DNA of 64,000 nucleotides from Deinococcus ficus (GCF_003444775.1 NZ_CP021083.1:310001-374000), one strand, 5' to 3'; positions 1-12,154 are shown, counted from the stretch's first letter. Notes: generated by a model not told the origin, from the sequence alone. Made by a program: numbers and translations.

Positions 1-821
1 AGGAAGGCCACCGGCCGCGCCGGCAGCACCCACGTCTCGTACGTGAACCGCGCGAAGGGCGGCACCACGCTCAGCGCCTCGCCCTCGTCCCGGATGACGC
101 GCACGCCCTCGGCGCGTTCAGCCGCCACGAAGTCTTCCAGCCAGGGCCGGCCATGCGCCTCGCGGTACGCGCGCATCTGCTCGGCCGCCCGCGCCGGCAC
201 CGGCGGCACGTGATCGTAGGCGTAGATCTGCCCGTGCGGGTGGTGCAGCGTCACGCCCACCTCCACGCCCCGGTTCTCGAAACACAGCACGCTGCGGATC
301 TTCCCGGTGGCCGCCAGCCGCGTGGTGCGGTCCGCCCACACGCCCAGCAGCAGCGTGAGCTGCGCTTCCGTCAGGTCCGCCAGGCGGCCCGAGGCGTCCT
401 GGCTGAACACCACCACCTCGCACGCCCCCACGCCCGCCCGGGTGTCCGCCGGCCCGGGGCCCGGGTCCGGCGCGTTGAGCGTCAGGCTGGGGAAGCGGTT
501 CTCGAACACCGCCACGTCGTACCGGCCGCGCGGCAGCTCGGTCGGGTGCGCGGGATCGCGGGTCGGCGCCAGCGGGTTGTACTCGGGCGGCGGCAGGAAC
601 GTGCGCCCCAGGCGGTGCGCGGCGTACATCACCCACTCGCCGCGCACCGGATGCCAGCGCAGCACCGGCCGGGCGTCCACCGGGTCCGGGCTGGGGCTGG
701 GGACTTCCGACGTCACCTCGACGGGCGCCAGGCCGTACAGGGTCAGGGCCCGGCCGTCCGGTTTTACGAGGTCCAGCTGATGCAGGGCGCGGGCGGCCTC
801 AGGGTCTGGCATGACCGTCAT
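1..821 (-). CDS. galT: Galactose-1-phosphate uridylyltransferase, C-terminus off window
   Basis: Leloir-pathway enzyme that exchanges UMP between UDP-glucose and galactose-1-phosphate in the cytoplasm. Reading leftward from ATG at 821 the protein shows the family blocks [22 protein letters not shown] and the active-site histidine-triad motif [10 protein letters not shown] (coded near 226-245). The reading frame is open to base 1, so about 273 residues are seen and the C-terminus is outside. A second in-frame ATG at 812 is possible; neither has a clear ribosome site. It lies 80 bp downstream of the GH43 gene on the same strand, consistent with being the last visible gene of the sugar operon. 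It would convert galactose released by the nearby GH36 and GH43 enzymes. Confidence 0.93.
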   Translation of the reverse strand, partial: MTVMPDPEAARALHQLDLVKPDGRALTLYGLAPVEVTSEVPSPSPDPVDARPVLRWHPVRGEWVMYAAHRLGRTFLPPPEYNPLAPTRDPAHPTELPRGRYDVAVFENRFPSLTLNAPDPGPGPADTRAGVGACEVVVFSQDASGRLADLTEAQLTLLLGVWADRTTRLAATGKIRSVLCFENRGVEVGVTLHHPHGQIYAYDHVPPVPARAAEQMRAYREAHGRPWLEDFVAAERAEGVRVIRDEGEALSVVPPFARFTYETWVLPARPVAF

Positions 822-901
822 TGAAGCAGATCACCGCCGGTCGTGTGCCGGGGCGGCCAGGGAGGAGGAACCTGGCGCACGGCCGCCTTCACCGCACCAG
901 C

Positions 902-1809
<908 letters not shown>

Positions 1810-1813
<4 letters not shown>

Positions 1814-2850
1814 GGTTTCGCCGCCTTCACGGCCGGGCGCGGCTGCGGGCCCACGGTCGGGCCGCTGACCTTCACCTTGCCGTTCTGGAAGCTCACGCGG
1901 TCCAGGTACAGGGACCGGTACCCGGCCTCATCCCCGATATACCCGGCGGTCCAGGCGTGGTACGCCAGCCAGGTCTGCCCGGCCGCGTCGGTCACGACCG
2001 TCTGGTGCCCAGGCCCGGCCACCTTCCCGCGCGAGACCAGGATGGGGTTCTCGGCGGCCTTGCGGTACGGGCCGGTGACCTTCTTCGCGGTGGCGTACCC
2101 CACGGCGTACAGGTCGGAATCGAACGGGCCGGCCGAGTACAGCAGGTAGTAGTCCGCGCCCCGGCGGTACAGGGTGGGCGCCTCGATCACGTTGCCCTCC
2201 CACAGCGCGAAATTGCTGATCAGGGTGCTGGCCTTGCCGGTCAGTTTCAGGCCGTCGGCGGACAGCGGTTGCAGGTAGATGCTGGTCGTCTGGTTGCAGC
2301 AGTTCCCGTCGTTCTTCCACAGCAGGTACGCCTTGGCGCCCTGGTCCACGAACGGACTCGCGTCGATGGACCCGCCCTGGCCGGCCTGACACACCAGCGG
2401 CCCGCTGCCCTGCGCCTTGAACGGCCCGGCAGGCGTTTTCGCGGTGGCCACGCCGATGCACTGCCGGCCGGATTTGCGGTCGCGGGCGGTGAAGTACAGC
2501 AGGTACGCCCCGCGCAGCCGCACGACCTCCGGCGCCCAGGTCAGGCCCGGCTGCACCCACGCCGGCAGTTTCGGCATCGCGTCCCCGCGCACCTCCCAGC
2601 CCACGAGGTCGCGGCTGACGGCGTACGGCACATTCCCGCGGCTGCCGTTCGTGGCGTACGCGTAGTACCGCCCGGCCCCGTCGTTCAGGATGAAGGGGTC
2701 GGGAAAGTTGGCGTCCAGCACCGGGTTGGTGAAGGTCTTGGACGTGCCGGAGGTCTGGGCCGCAGAGGTCTGGGCGGTCGTCGGCAGGCCGAACACGGCG
2801 CCGGCCAGCACGTCTGCCAGGCCCAGGAGCAGGGGGCCGCGCCCGGTCAT
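1810..2850 (-). CDS. GH43 family glycosidase, exported
   Basis: Second GH43 enzyme, 346 residues. The first ~28 residues are a hydrophobic leader ([17 protein letters not shown] then TTAQT), so this copy is probably secreted or envelope-located, unlike its downstream neighbour. Catalytic acids are Asp51 (NFPDPFIL), Asp163 (SIDASPF) and Glu224 (VIEAPTLY). A CC pair at residues 184-185 and other cysteines could form disulphides outside the cytoplasm. It overlaps the following GH43 and the preceding permease gene by 4 bp each. A division of labour, with this enzyme trimming polymer outside and the other finishing inside, is inferred from the leader peptide. Confidence 0.88.
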
Positions 2851-3752
2851 TCCTTAAGCCCCGTGGTGGACAGCCCCGCTTCCAGGAACCGCTGCGCGAC
2901 CAGGTACGCGATGAGCGCCGGCACGGCCGCCAGGGTGGTGGAGGCCATCAGTTTCCCGTACTCGGTCACGTACCGCTGCGAGAAGGTCGTGATGCCCACC
3001 GGCAGCGTCATCTTGTCCACGTCGGTCACGGTGTACAAGGGCCACAGGAAGTTGTTCCACGACCCCATGAACGCGAACACCGCCAGCGTCACCAGCGAGG
3101 GAATGCTCAGCGGCAGGATGATCCGCCACAGGATCATGAAACTGCCCGCGCCGTCCAGCCGGGCGGCTTCCTCCAGTTCACGCGGCACGCTCAGGAAGAA
3201 CTGCCGCAGCAAAAACACGCCGAACACGCCGCTGATCCCCGGCCAGATCAGCGCGTGGTACGAATTGATCCACCCGAAATTCAGCATCATGATGTACGTG
3301 GGCACCAGCGTGACGATCCCGGGAATCATCAGGCTGGACAGAATGAACCAGAACCACGTGTCCCGCCCGGGAAAGCGCATCCGGGCCAGGGGATACGCCG
3401 TCAGCGCGCACAGCGCCACGTGCCCCATCGTGAACAGCAGCGCCACCAGCAGCGAATTCCAGGTCCAGCGCAGGATGTTTCCGTCTGGCGAGGTCAACAC
3501 CGCGCGGTAGTTGTCCAGCGTGGGGTGCAGCGGAATCCACTGCACCGGCGAGGCGATGGCGTCCGCCTCGGATTTCAGGGACGTGGAGATCATCCAGTAC
3601 ACCGGCGCGAGGAACAGCGCGGCCAGCACGCACAGCAGCAGGAACCGCGGCAGGTCGCGCGGCCAGCGGCGCCGCGGCGCGGCCCGCCGCACCGCCGCCT
3701 CGGCCCCGGTGGCCGCGCCGGAGTCCGGGAACGGAGAGACCGGCGCGCTCAC
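2847..3752 (-). CDS. ABC sugar transporter permease, MalG-like
   Basis: Inner-membrane permease of a carbohydrate ABC importer (CUT1 type), 301 residues with six predicted hydrophobic segments. The cytoplasmic EAA loop that docks the ATPase is seen as [20 protein letters not shown]. It ends with the typical short C-terminus. It overlaps the second permease gene by 4 bp. No ATPase gene is present in this locus, so a shared MsmK/UgpC-type ATPase encoded elsewhere is likely, as is common for CUT1 systems. Confidence 0.93.
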   Translation of the reverse strand: MSAPVSPFPDSGAATGAEAAVRRAAPRRRWPRDLPRFLLLCVLAALFLAPVYWMISTSLKSEADAIASPVQWIPLHPTLDNYRAVLTSPDGNILRWTWNSLLVALLFTMGHVALCALTAYPLARMRFPGRDTWFWFILSSLMIPGIVTLVPTYIMMLNFGWINSYHALIWPGISGVFGVFLLRQFFLSVPRELEEAARLDGAGSFMILWRIILPLSIPSLVTLAVFAFMGSWNNFLWPLYTVTDVDKMTLPVGITTFSQRYVTEYGKLMASTTLAAVPALIAYLVAQRFLEAGLSTTGLKE

Positions 3753-4687
3753 GCGGCGCCCCCTTCACGCGCGTCGCGCGCCATGATCCGGAACTGCGCG
3801 GCCGTCAGGATCAGCATCATCAGCCCGAACACGAACCCCATCGCGGCGGCACTGGAAATCTGCGCGTTGGTGAAGCCCTCCTCGGTGATGTACTGGATGA
3901 CGCTCTGCGTGGAGCGGTTCGGGCCGCCCGCCGTGATCACCAGCGACTGCCCGAACAGCTGGAAGGACGCCAGCGCGGTCGTGATGAACACGAACAGCGT
4001 CTGCGGCCCCAGCAGCGGCCAGGTGATGAACCGGAACTGCTGCCCCGGCGTGGCCCCGTCCAGCGAGGCCGCCTCGTACAGGCTGCTGGGAATGTTGCCC
4101 AGCGCGGCCAGGTACAGGGTCATGTTGAACCCCACCGTCCACCACACCGTCCCCACGACGATCGGCACCCAGGCGAGCCCCTCGGTGGACAGCCAGGGAA
4201 TCGGCGGCGCACCGGTCAGGAGTTCACGGGCGGCGTTCACCAGACCGATCTGGTTGTCGAACATCCACCGCCACAGGATGCCCATCACGGACACGGTCAG
4301 GATGCCCGGCAGGAAGAACACGGCCCGGAAAAAACTCCGGCCGAAGATCGGGCGGTAGAGCAGCAGCGCCAGCCCCAGCGCCGCGGCGACCAGCAGCGGC
4401 ACGCTGACCACCGTGAACAGCGTGGTGTTCAGCAGCGTGCGCCAGAAGAACTCGGATTGAGGGGTCCCGCTGCTCAGCAGGTTCCGGTAGAACTCGGTCC
4501 CCACGAAGGCCTTCTCCGGGTTCAGCAGGTCCCAGCGGTGCAGGCTGATGTACAGCCCGTACCCGATCGGGTACACCGTGAACACGAAAAATAACACCGC
4601 GTGCGGCAACAGGTACAGGTACGGTTCGGGCGACAGGCGCCGGCGGGCGGGCGCGGCGGACAGGGGTCCCGCGGGGTGCGTGGTCAT
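3749..4687 (-). CDS. ABC sugar transporter permease, MalF/UgpA-like
   Basis: Partner permease of the same CUT1 importer, 312 residues, six hydrophobic segments, with the EAA loop YEAASLDGATPGQQFRFITW. The N-terminus is proline/arginine-rich and cytoplasmic. A GGAGG ribosome site lies 10-11 nt before ATG 4687. It is separated from the binding-protein gene upstream by 90 bp that contain a strong 14-bp hairpin, the usual arrangement where the binding protein is made in excess of the membrane parts. Confidence 0.93.
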   Translation of the reverse strand: MTTHPAGPLSAAPARRRLSPEPYLYLLPHAVLFFVFTVYPIGYGLYISLHRWDLLNPEKAFVGTEFYRNLLSSGTPQSEFFWRTLLNTTLFTVVSVPLLVAAALGLALLLYRPIFGRSFFRAVFFLPGILTVSVMGILWRWMFDNQIGLVNAARELLTGAPPIPWLSTEGLAWVPIVVGTVWWTVGFNMTLYLAALGNIPSSLYEAASLDGATPGQQFRFITWPLLGPQTLFVFITTALASFQLFGQSLVITAGGPNRSTQSVIQYITEEGFTNAQISSAAAMGFVFGLMMLILTAAQFRIMARDAREGGAA

Positions 4688-4726
4688 CGGACGTGAACCT
4701 CCGGGCAGGGGGTGGCCGGGGAGCGG

Positions 4727-4765
4727 GCGCGGCGCCGTGGGTCAGAGTCGTCCACGGCGCCGCGC
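4727..4765 (-). terminator. Intercistronic hairpin, binding protein / permease
   Basis: Perfect 14-bp inverted repeat (GCGCGGCGCCGTGG and its complement, 11-nt loop) just after the binding-protein stop. There is no T-run on the transcribed side, so it is more likely an mRNA-stabilising or partial-termination hairpin that raises binding protein over permease levels. Confidence 0.6.
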
Positions 4766-4777
4766 CTCCCGGGGGCG

Positions 4778-6079
<1,302 letters not shown>

Positions 6080-6249
6080 GTGATGCCTCCTGAATGGTCC
6101 TGGGAAGGGACGGGAGGAGCTGCCGGCCGGGGCCGGTGAAGCGGGCAACGATATGAGCAGCAGGAGCGGGGCCAGCACGTCAGGGCCGCGGCATCCGGCA
6201 CGGAAGGGCCGGAATCAGCGGAGTGAAACTGAACTAGACGACGAAATCG

Positions 6250-6278
6250 AGCCTAACATGGCGCCAGGAGCGGGTCAA
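6250..6278 (-). promoter_or_regulatory. Candidate promoter of the sugar importer operon
   Basis: On the minus strand TTGACC (6278-6273) and TAGGCT (6255-6250) are separated by exactly 17 bp, giving a sigma70-like promoter about 170 nt before the binding-protein start. Confidence 0.4.
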
Positions 6279-6282
6279 TTTG

Positions 6283-6300
6283 ATTCGTGGTCACCCGAAT
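6283..6300. promoter_or_regulatory. Candidate operator palindrome ATTCG-N8-CGAAT
   Basis: An 18-bp dyad sits 4 bp upstream of the -35 box of the leftward promoter, between the divergent importer and galM genes. The position suits an activator or a regulator that controls both directions. No regulator gene is adjacent; the nearest LacI-type gene in the window is at 59.9-61.2 kb. The rest of 6080-6642 shows no convincing gene. Confidence 0.35.
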
Positions 6301-6642
6301 GACCATGTGGAAACGCTAAAGCATGAGCACGGTGACGGCATGACGAGCGGGAGTTTGGATGCCCGGCAACAGTGCCCGCCAGGCCATCTGGTGAGTGGCT
6401 CCCGGCAGCACGCCCGCGCTTTTTCGTCTTCATGCCTGCGGGTTCAGTTGAAGGTTGATGGGACGCGGGGCAAGATAGGCCATGTTCCTGACCTGCTGCG
6501 AACCGCGCCCGACGAAGGGTCGCGCGAGGCCCTGGACCGCGCGAGAACCTTCGCTGCGGGCGGCCGTGAACTGGGCGAGGCGCGGGCGCCCGTCCTCCTT
6601 CGCCGGCGCGTGGGGGCCGCGCGTGCTCCGGCAGGGGAGAGA

Positions 6643-7758
6643 GTGAACGCGCCGGCTCCCACGGTCACGGCCCAGCCCTGGGGCCACACGCCCCGCGGCG
6701 AGCCGGTCACCCTGTACACCCTGAGCGCCGGTCCCCTCAGCGCCGAGATCATGGATTACGGCGGCGTGATCGTCCGTCTGCTCGCCCCGGACCGCTCGGG
6801 CACCCGGGAAGACGTGGTGCTCGGGCACGACCGGCTGGAACCGTACCTGGACCGCGCCACCTCGCCGTACTTCGGCGCGCTGATCGGCCGGTACGGAAAC
6901 CGGATCGCCGGCGGCACCTTCACGCTGGACGGCCAGACGTACCAGCTCGCGCGGAACAACGGCCCGAACGCCCTGCACGGCGGCCCGGGCGGCTTCGACC
7001 AGCAGCTCTGGGCCGGTCACGCCCACGCCGGACCTGCCGGCGCCGTCCTGGAACTCACCCGCCGCAGCCCCGCAGGTGAGGAAGGCTACCCGGGCACGCT
7101 GGACGTGACCGTCACGTACACCCTCACGCCGGGCGGCACGCTCGACCTGACGTACGCCGCCCACACCGACGCGCCCACCATCGTGAACCTCACGCAGCAC
7201 ACGTACTGGAACCTGAGCGGCGACGCCCGGCGCGACATCCTGGGCCACCGGCTCACCGTGAACGCCGACCGGTTCACGCCGGTGGACGCCACCCTGATTC
7301 CCACCGGGGAGCAGGCGGACGTGACCGGCACGCCCTTCGACCTGCGCACGCCGCAGCGTCTCGGGGACGCCCTGGCCCAGCACGCTGCCCACCCGCAACT
7401 CGGGCACGCGGGCGGGTACGACCACAACCTCGTGCTCTCGGGCGGGGAAGGCCAGTCCGGCGACCTCGTGCACGCCGCCACCCTGCACGACCCCCAGTCC
7501 GGACGCGTGCTGGACGTGCACACCACCGAACCCGGCCTTCAGCTGTACACAGGCAACTTCCTGGACGGCACCATCACGGGCAAGGCCGGGCGGCGCTACG
7601 ACCGGCACTGGGGCCTGTGCCTGGAAACGCAGCATTTCCCGGACTCCCCCAACCAGCCGGCGTTCCCCTCCACCGTGCTGCGCCCCGGCGAGCGCTACGC
7701 CTCACGCACCCGCTTCACCTTCGGCACGGCTCAGGAAGAAGGCGCCCTCACCGGCTGA
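6643..7758 (+). CDS. galM: Aldose 1-epimerase (galactose mutarotase)
   Basis: Interconverts alpha and beta anomers of galactose or arabinose before phosphorylation. The protein is 371 residues from GTG 6643, chosen because AGGGGAGA lies just upstream and homology begins there (the frame is open further upstream but shows nothing family-like). Visible blocks: ALIGRYGNRIAGG, NGPNALHGGPGGFD, the histidine block NLTQHTYWNLSG and the catalytic glutamate in GLCLETQHFPDSPNQP. It is transcribed divergently from the importer operon and converges with the alpha-galactosidase gene 9 bp away. It supplies the alpha-galactose used by galactokinase and galT. Confidence 0.93.
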   Translation: MNAPAPTVTAQPWGHTPRGEPVTLYTLSAGPLSAEIMDYGGVIVRLLAPDRSGTREDVVLGHDRLEPYLDRATSPYFGALIGRYGNRIAGGTFTLDGQTYQLARNNGPNALHGGPGGFDQQLWAGHAHAGPAGAVLELTRRSPAGEEGYPGTLDVTVTYTLTPGGTLDLTYAAHTDAPTIVNLTQHTYWNLSGDARRDILGHRLTVNADRFTPVDATLIPTGEQADVTGTPFDLRTPQRLGDALAQHAAHPQLGHAGGYDHNLVLSGGEGQSGDLVHAATLHDPQSGRVLDVHTTEPGLQLYTGNFLDGTITGKAGRRYDRHWGLCLETQHFPDSPNQPAFPSTVLRPGERYASRTRFTFGTAQEEGALTG

Positions 7759-7767
7759 CCGGGCCGC

Positions 7768-9249
7768 TCAGGCTGGCCCCCGGACGCTGTGAGGCGGCTG
7801 CCCGTCCTGCCAGTCGTCCGTGAGGTTGAAGGTCGCCCGCGTGAAGTGCGTGACGGCCGGTCCGTAACTGCGGGTCAGGGTGCGCGGGCGGTCCGTGCGG
7901 CTGACCTCCAGGCAGCGGCGCAGCAGGTTCAGGCCCTCCTCGTCCAGCATCCTGATCGGGTCGCTGCTGGCCCGCAGGCCGCCGATCACGTCCAGCATGC
8001 CTGCAACTGTCCCGCGCTCCTCGGCGCTGAGCAGGCTCAGTTCGCGGCGGCAGATGGCGACGTCCGGGTCCGGCTGGTACCACGCGTGCTGGTACCAGCG
8101 GCTCAGGCTGGTGTGCAGCGCCGCCCGGGCGCTCGGCGCGGTGCCGTCACCCAGCCACACGCGGCGGGTGTGGTCGTCCCAGTAGGGGGCCACGTCCGGC
8201 CCGGTGCGCATGGCGTCCACCAGCCCGATGCTCTGCGCCAGCGGCGCCCCGCAGCCCAGCAGGAACGCGTCCTGACCCGCGCCGTCCCGCAGGCCCTGCA
8301 GGCCCCGGCGGTAGGCGTCCGCCCGGCCCACCGTGGGATCGAAGCGCACGCCCGGCAGCGCCGCCCCGAACAGGAAATCCAGTTTCAGGTACGGGTACCC
8401 CCACGCGCGTGCCGTGGCCGTCAGCTCCCGCAGCCAGGGCAGCACGTCGGGGTGCGTGGTGTCCAGCACGGGGTACGGCCCGCCCCAGTTGTGCCCCACC
8501 GGCAGCGGCCCGCCGTCCGGGCCGCGCACCAGCCAGTCGCGGTGTTCCGCGAACAGCTGTGATCCCGGCCCCACCAGGAACGGGGCCAACCACAGGCCCG
8601 GCGTGAAGCCCAGTTCGCGCAGCGGTCCGGGCAGGTCGCGGGCGTGCCCGCCGAAGTGCGCGGCTGGCCGGGTCCAGTCGCCCAGGTCGGCCTGGAAGCC
8701 GTCGTCGAGCTGGAAGACGTCGAAGGGCAGCCCGCGTTCCCGGGCGAGGCGGGCGTTCTCCAGCATGGCGTCCAAGGTGACGTCGCGGTAGTAGCTGTAC
8801 CAGCTGCACCAGACGCGCAGCGGCGCCGGCTGCCGGGCCCCCATCGCCCGCCCCAGCCGGGCCGCCAGGGCCTCCACCGCAGCGGTCACGTCGGCCGTCT
8901 CCTCCCACACGACCGGCACCTCCGGCCCCTCCAGCGTGCGGGTCACCTGCACGCCGTCGCCTTCCACGCGCGTCTCCCACTGCGCGAAGGTCCGGGTGGC
9001 GTCCAGCACGCCGCCCACCCAGCCACCGCCGTCGCCGCGCACCAGGGCGATCAGGGTGTGGCTGCGCCACACGCCGCCCAGGCCGCTGGGCAGGAAGCCC
9101 GGGTCGTGGCCCTGGTCGTGCCGCCACGCCATTGCCGGGCGGGCCTGCACGTCCGTCAGGGGGCGCAGCTCCGCCTCGCTCCACGACTGGTACCCGCTCA
9201 CCAGCACCTTCAGTGCCTCCACCCGCACCGGTAAATGCCATTCCCGCAT
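7768..9249 (-). CDS. Alpha-galactosidase, GH36-type
   Basis: Hydrolyses alpha-1,6-galactosides such as raffinose or galactomannan side chains. The 493-residue product starts at ATG 9249 behind a strong AGGAGG; the longer frame upstream is not family-like. The TIM-barrel landmarks are present: [11 protein letters not shown] (about 147-157), [15 protein letters not shown], and the nucleophile Asp291 in YLKLDFLFG. The acid/base region reads [11 protein letters not shown]. It is shorter than the ~700-residue long GH36 enzymes and resembles the compact, cytoplasmic type. There is no signal peptide. Its neighbours galM and galT form the downstream pathway. Confidence 0.9.
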   Translation of the reverse strand: MREWHLPVRVEALKVLVSGYQSWSEAELRPLTDVQARPAMAWRHDQGHDPGFLPSGLGGVWRSHTLIALVRGDGGGWVGGVLDATRTFAQWETRVEGDGVQVTRTLEGPEVPVVWEETADVTAAVEALAARLGRAMGARQPAPLRVWCSWYSYYRDVTLDAMLENARLARERGLPFDVFQLDDGFQADLGDWTRPAAHFGGHARDLPGPLRELGFTPGLWLAPFLVGPGSQLFAEHRDWLVRGPDGGPLPVGHNWGGPYPVLDTTHPDVLPWLRELTATARAWGYPYLKLDFLFGAALPGVRFDPTVGRADAYRRGLQGLRDGAGQDAFLLGCGAPLAQSIGLVDAMRTGPDVAPYWDDHTRRVWLGDGTAPSARAALHTSLSRWYQHAWYQPDPDVAICRRELSLLSAEERGTVAGMLDVIGGLRASSDPIRMLDEEGLNLLRRCLEVSRTDRPRTLTRSYGPAVTHFTRATFNLTDDWQDGQPPHSVRGPA

Positions 9250-9321
9250 GCCGCCTCCTGAGTGGTCGTGACCTGCCCCGAGTGTGCCACCGGCGGTCCC
9301 TGGACCATGCTGGACAAGTTG

Positions 9322-9350
9322 TTGACAGCTCTGATCCACTGGTCTACAGT
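9322..9350 (+). promoter_or_regulatory. Promoter of the metNIQ operon
   Basis: TTGACA (9322-9327) and TACAGT (9345-9350) with a perfect 17-bp spacer. The predicted transcript starts near 9357, about 20 nt before the SAM riboswitch. Confidence 0.7.
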
Positions 9351-9375
9351 TGCACCGGCTTCAGCACAGGAGCCG

Positions 9376-9502
9376 CCTTTATCCAGAGTCGGCGTGAGGT
9401 CACTGGACCACGGACCGCCGCAGCAACCAGCCCTCATCACGGCGGGTGCTTTCCAGCCCTGCGCACCCCAACGATGACCACGGGTGGCAGAACGGGTAAA
9501 GG
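9376..9502 (+). ncRNA. SAM-I riboswitch aptamer (S box)
   Basis: Binds S-adenosylmethionine and shuts off the downstream importer. The closing helix P1 pairs CCTTTATCC (9376-9384) with GGGTAAAGG (9494-9502). Between them are the S-box signatures: AGAG after P1, the kink-turn GTGAGG followed by ACTGGACC, the CAGCAACC block, and GGTGCTTTCC, close to the consensus GGTGCTAATTCC. The placement between a good promoter and metN agrees with the family. I am very sure of the class from the ordered motifs. Confidence 0.9.
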
Positions 9503-9574
9503 AAGGGCGTACCTCATCACAGGTTCAGCAGCGACATTCTGTCCCCTTCCGACGCGACCAGTCCCAGGAAGGGG
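9501..9574 (+). promoter_or_regulatory. Riboswitch expression platform
   Basis: Two competing pairings follow the aptamer. GGAAGGG (9501-9507), which overlaps the 3' end of P1, can pair with CCCCTTCC (9543-9550), and that strand can instead pair with GGAAGGGG (9567-9574). This is the antiterminator/terminator layout. The T-run after the second hairpin is poor (GTTTT at 9581-9585), so control may be at transcription or at translation; metN itself has only a weak GGAG. Confidence 0.6.
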
Positions 9575-9625
9575 ATTGCCGTTTTCCGGCGCCCCTTTCA
9601 CCCACGAAACGCCGGAGCCAGTGTC

Positions 9626-10585
9626 ATGCCTCAGTTCCCCCCCGCCTCAGCGCCTCCCGCGCTGGACTTCCAGCAGGTCCGCAAGACCTACCCCGGCCAG
9701 CCCCAGCCGGCCCTGCACGACCTGACCCTGCACGTGCCGCGCGGCAGCCGCATGGGCATCATCGGCCGCAGCGGCGCCGGAAAAAGCACCCTGGTGCGCC
9801 TGATCAGCGGCCTCGACCACGCCGACGCCGGCGTGCTGCTCGCCCGCGGCGAGGTGGTGCACGGCCCGCAGCTGCGCGCCCATCAGGCCCGCACCGGCCT
9901 CGTCTTCCAGCAGTTCAACCTGCTGGCCCAGCGCACCGCCCTGCAGAACGTGGCCCTGCCGCTCGAACTGCGCGGCGTGCCCCGCGCCCGGCGTGACGCC
10001 CTGGCGCGCGAGCAGCTGCGGCTGGTGGGCCTGGAGGCCCTCGCTGACCGCTACCCCGCTCAGCTCTCCGGCGGGCAGAAGCAGCGCGTCGGGATCGCCC
10101 GCGCCCTGGTGACCGGCCCGGACCTGCTGCTCGCCGACGAGGCCACCAGCGCCCTGGACCCCGAGACCAGCGCCAGCATCCTGACCCTGCTGCTGGACAT
10201 CCAGCAGGAACGCGACCTGACCCTGGTGATCGTGACGCACCAGATGGAAGTAGTGCGCGCCGTGACCACCCACGTCGCCGTGCTGGACCACGGCACCATC
10301 GTCGAGACCGGCGAGACGGGAACCGTGCTGCGCGCCCCGCAGCATCCGGTCACCCGCGCGCTGCTCGGCGCGCACCGCCCCCAGGTCCCGCTCGCCGACC
10401 ACGAAACCCTGCGGCATCTGACCCTGCCGGACCTGAACCCGGACACGCTGGCCGCGCTGGCCCGCAGCGGCGCGCGGCTCGTGCAGGCGCAGGCGCACCT
10501 GCAGGGCGTGGACGTCTGGCTCGCCGTCAGCGCCCACCTTCCCCTGCACCTGCCTGGCAGCGCGCCGCTCGCGGTGGGCGCGTGA
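9626..10585 (+). CDS. metN: Methionine ABC transporter ATP-binding protein
   Basis: Energises D/L-methionine import. 319 residues: Walker A GRSGAGKST (47-55), Q-loop VFQQFN, signature LSGGQKQR, Walker B LLLADE with the catalytic Glu, and the switch His in VIVTHQ. The C-terminal ~70 residues form a shortened NIL-type domain, which in MetN senses intracellular methionine. It is the first gene after the SAM riboswitch and its stop overlaps the GTG start of metI. The specific substrate assignment rests on the SAM riboswitch together with metQ. Confidence 0.95.
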   Translation: MPQFPPASAPPALDFQQVRKTYPGQPQPALHDLTLHVPRGSRMGIIGRSGAGKSTLVRLISGLDHADAGVLLARGEVVHGPQLRAHQARTGLVFQQFNLLAQRTALQNVALPLELRGVPRARRDALAREQLRLVGLEALADRYPAQLSGGQKQRVGIARALVTGPDLLLADEATSALDPETSASILTLLLDIQQERDLTLVIVTHQMEVVRAVTTHVAVLDHGTIVETGETGTVLRAPQHPVTRALLGAHRPQVPLADHETLRHLTLPDLNPDTLAALARSGARLVQAQAHLQGVDVWLAVSAHLPLHLPGSAPLAVGA

Positions 10586-11238
10586 CCGCCGAGGTGCTGT
10601 GGCCGCTGCTCGGGCAGGCCACCCTGGAAACGCTGTGGATGGTGCTGCCCGCCGCCCTCGTCGCGCAGCTGCTCGGCACGGCCCTGGGCGTGCTGCTCAC
10701 CCTGTGGCGCCCCGGTGGCCTGCGCCCCAATCGCGCCGCGTTCCAGCTGCTGGACGCAGCCGTGAACATCGGTCGCAGCGTACCGTTCATCATCCTGCTG
10801 GTCCTGCTGATTCCGGTCACGCGCCTGCTGACCGGCACCAGCATCGGCTCGACCGCCGCCATCGTGCCCCTCGCGGTCGCCGCCATTCCCTTCGTGGCCC
10901 GCCTGGTGGACGGCGCGCTGCAGGAGGTGCCGGCCGGCGTGGTCGAGGCCGCCCGTGCCATGGGCGCCACCACCGCCCAGACCGTCTTCAAGGTCCTGCT
11001 GCCCGAGGCGCGCCCCGCCGTCATCCACGCCTTCACGGTGATGCTCGTGAGCCTGATCGGGTCCAGCGCCATGGCCGGCGCGATCGGCGGCGGCGGCCTG
11101 GGCGACCTGGCGATCCGCTACGGCTACCAGCGTTTCGACACCGGCGTGATGGTCGCCACGGTCGTGGTTCTGCTGCTGCTCGTGCAGGGCATGCAGTGGG
11201 CCGGGGACCGCGCGTCCGCCTGGACCGACCACCGCTGA
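10582..11238 (+). CDS. metI: Methionine ABC transporter permease
   Basis: Five-helix MetI-type permease of 218 residues, starting at GTG 10582 that overlaps the metN stop by 4 bp. The ATPase-docking EAA loop is EAARAMGATTAQTVFKVLLP and the family block GSSAMAGAIGGGGLGDLA is present. It works in the inner membrane with MetN and MetQ. Confidence 0.95.
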   Translation: MTAEVLWPLLGQATLETLWMVLPAALVAQLLGTALGVLLTLWRPGGLRPNRAAFQLLDAAVNIGRSVPFIILLVLLIPVTRLLTGTSIGSTAAIVPLAVAAIPFVARLVDGALQEVPAGVVEAARAMGATTAQTVFKVLLPEARPAVIHAFTVMLVSLIGSSAMAGAIGGGGLGDLAIRYGYQRFDTGVMVATVVVLLLLVQGMQWAGDRASAWTDHR

Positions 11239-11345
11239 CCTTTCAATCACCCGGCGTACCCTTCCCGCCCCGCATCGCGCGGCGTGCCTCCCGTCCCTTT
11301 GCCCCCACATTCCCGGCGCCCCCGGCGCCTCCCAAGGAGTTTCCC

Positions 11346-12113
11346 ATGCGCATCCCTGCCCTGCTGACCGCCCTGCTGCTCACCACCGCCTCCGCCGGCA
11401 CCCTGCGCGTCGGCGCCAGCCCCGTGCCCCACGCCGAGATCCTGAACTTCGTCAAGCCGCTGCTCGCCAAGCAGGGCGTGACGCTGGTCGTGCGTGAATT
11501 CAGCGATTACGTCCAGCCGAACCTCGCCCTGGCGGACGGCAGCATCGACGTGAACTTCTTCCAGCACGCCCCGTACCTGAGTGCCTTCCAGAAAGACCGT
11601 CCGCTGGGGATCGTGGCCGGCGCGAAGATTCACGTGGAGCCCATCGGCGTGTACAGCCGCCGCGTGAAGGCCCTGCGTGACCTGAAGACCGGCGCGACCA
11701 TCGCCATCCCCAACGACCCCAGCAACAGCGGCCGCGCCCTGAAACTGCTCGAACGAGCCGGCCTGATCCGCCTCAAGCCCGGCGTCACGACCGGCGCGAC
11801 GCCCCTGGACATCGTCAGCAACGTCAAACGCCTCAAGTTCCGCGAGCTGGAGGCCGCTCAGCTCCCCCGCGCCCTGGCCGACGTGGACGCCGCCGTGATC
11901 AACACCAACTACGCCCTGGACGCCAACCTCAACCCCCTCAAGGACGCCCTGACCCTGGAGGACGCCCGCAGCCCGTACGCGAACCTGCTGGCCGTGAAGC
12001 CCGCCACGCTGAAAAACCCCGACTACCAGAAGCTGGTCAAGGTCCTGCAGAGCGCCGCGGTGCGCGAGTTCATCCTGAACACCTACAAAGGCGCCGTCGT
12101 TCCGGCCTTCTGA
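11346..12113 (+). CDS. metQ: Methionine-binding protein of the ABC importer
   Basis: NlpA/MetQ-family binding protein, 255 residues from ATG 11346 with AAGGAG 7 nt upstream. The signal peptide ends around ASAG; there is no lipobox cysteine, so unlike many MetQ proteins it may be soluble in the envelope. Family blocks: [34 protein letters not shown] and AVINTNYA. A 107-bp gap after metI has no gene. Regulated with metNI by the riboswitch. Confidence 0.94.
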   Translation: MRIPALLTALLLTTASAGTLRVGASPVPHAEILNFVKPLLAKQGVTLVVREFSDYVQPNLALADGSIDVNFFQHAPYLSAFQKDRPLGIVAGAKIHVEPIGVYSRRVKALRDLKTGATIAIPNDPSNSGRALKLLERAGLIRLKPGVTTGATPLDIVSNVKRLKFRELEAAQLPRALADVDAAVINTNYALDANLNPLKDALTLEDARSPYANLLAVKPATLKNPDYQKLVKVLQSAAVREFILNTYKGAVVPAF

Positions 12114-12136
12114 GCCGCGCAGTTCATCCCTTGCCG

Positions 12137-12154
12137 CCCCCGCCTCAGCGGGGG
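12137..12154. terminator. Bidirectional terminator, metQ / flavoprotein
   Basis: CCCCCGC-CTCA-GCGGGGG hairpin followed rightward by TCGTTCCTTTC. The TCA in its loop is the stop codon of the converging flavoprotein gene. Confidence 0.7.

Noticed and set aside
6307..6320. LacI-type operator GGAAACGCTAAAGC
   Set aside because: Only one half of the LacI-family consensus fits; the second half is not symmetric.
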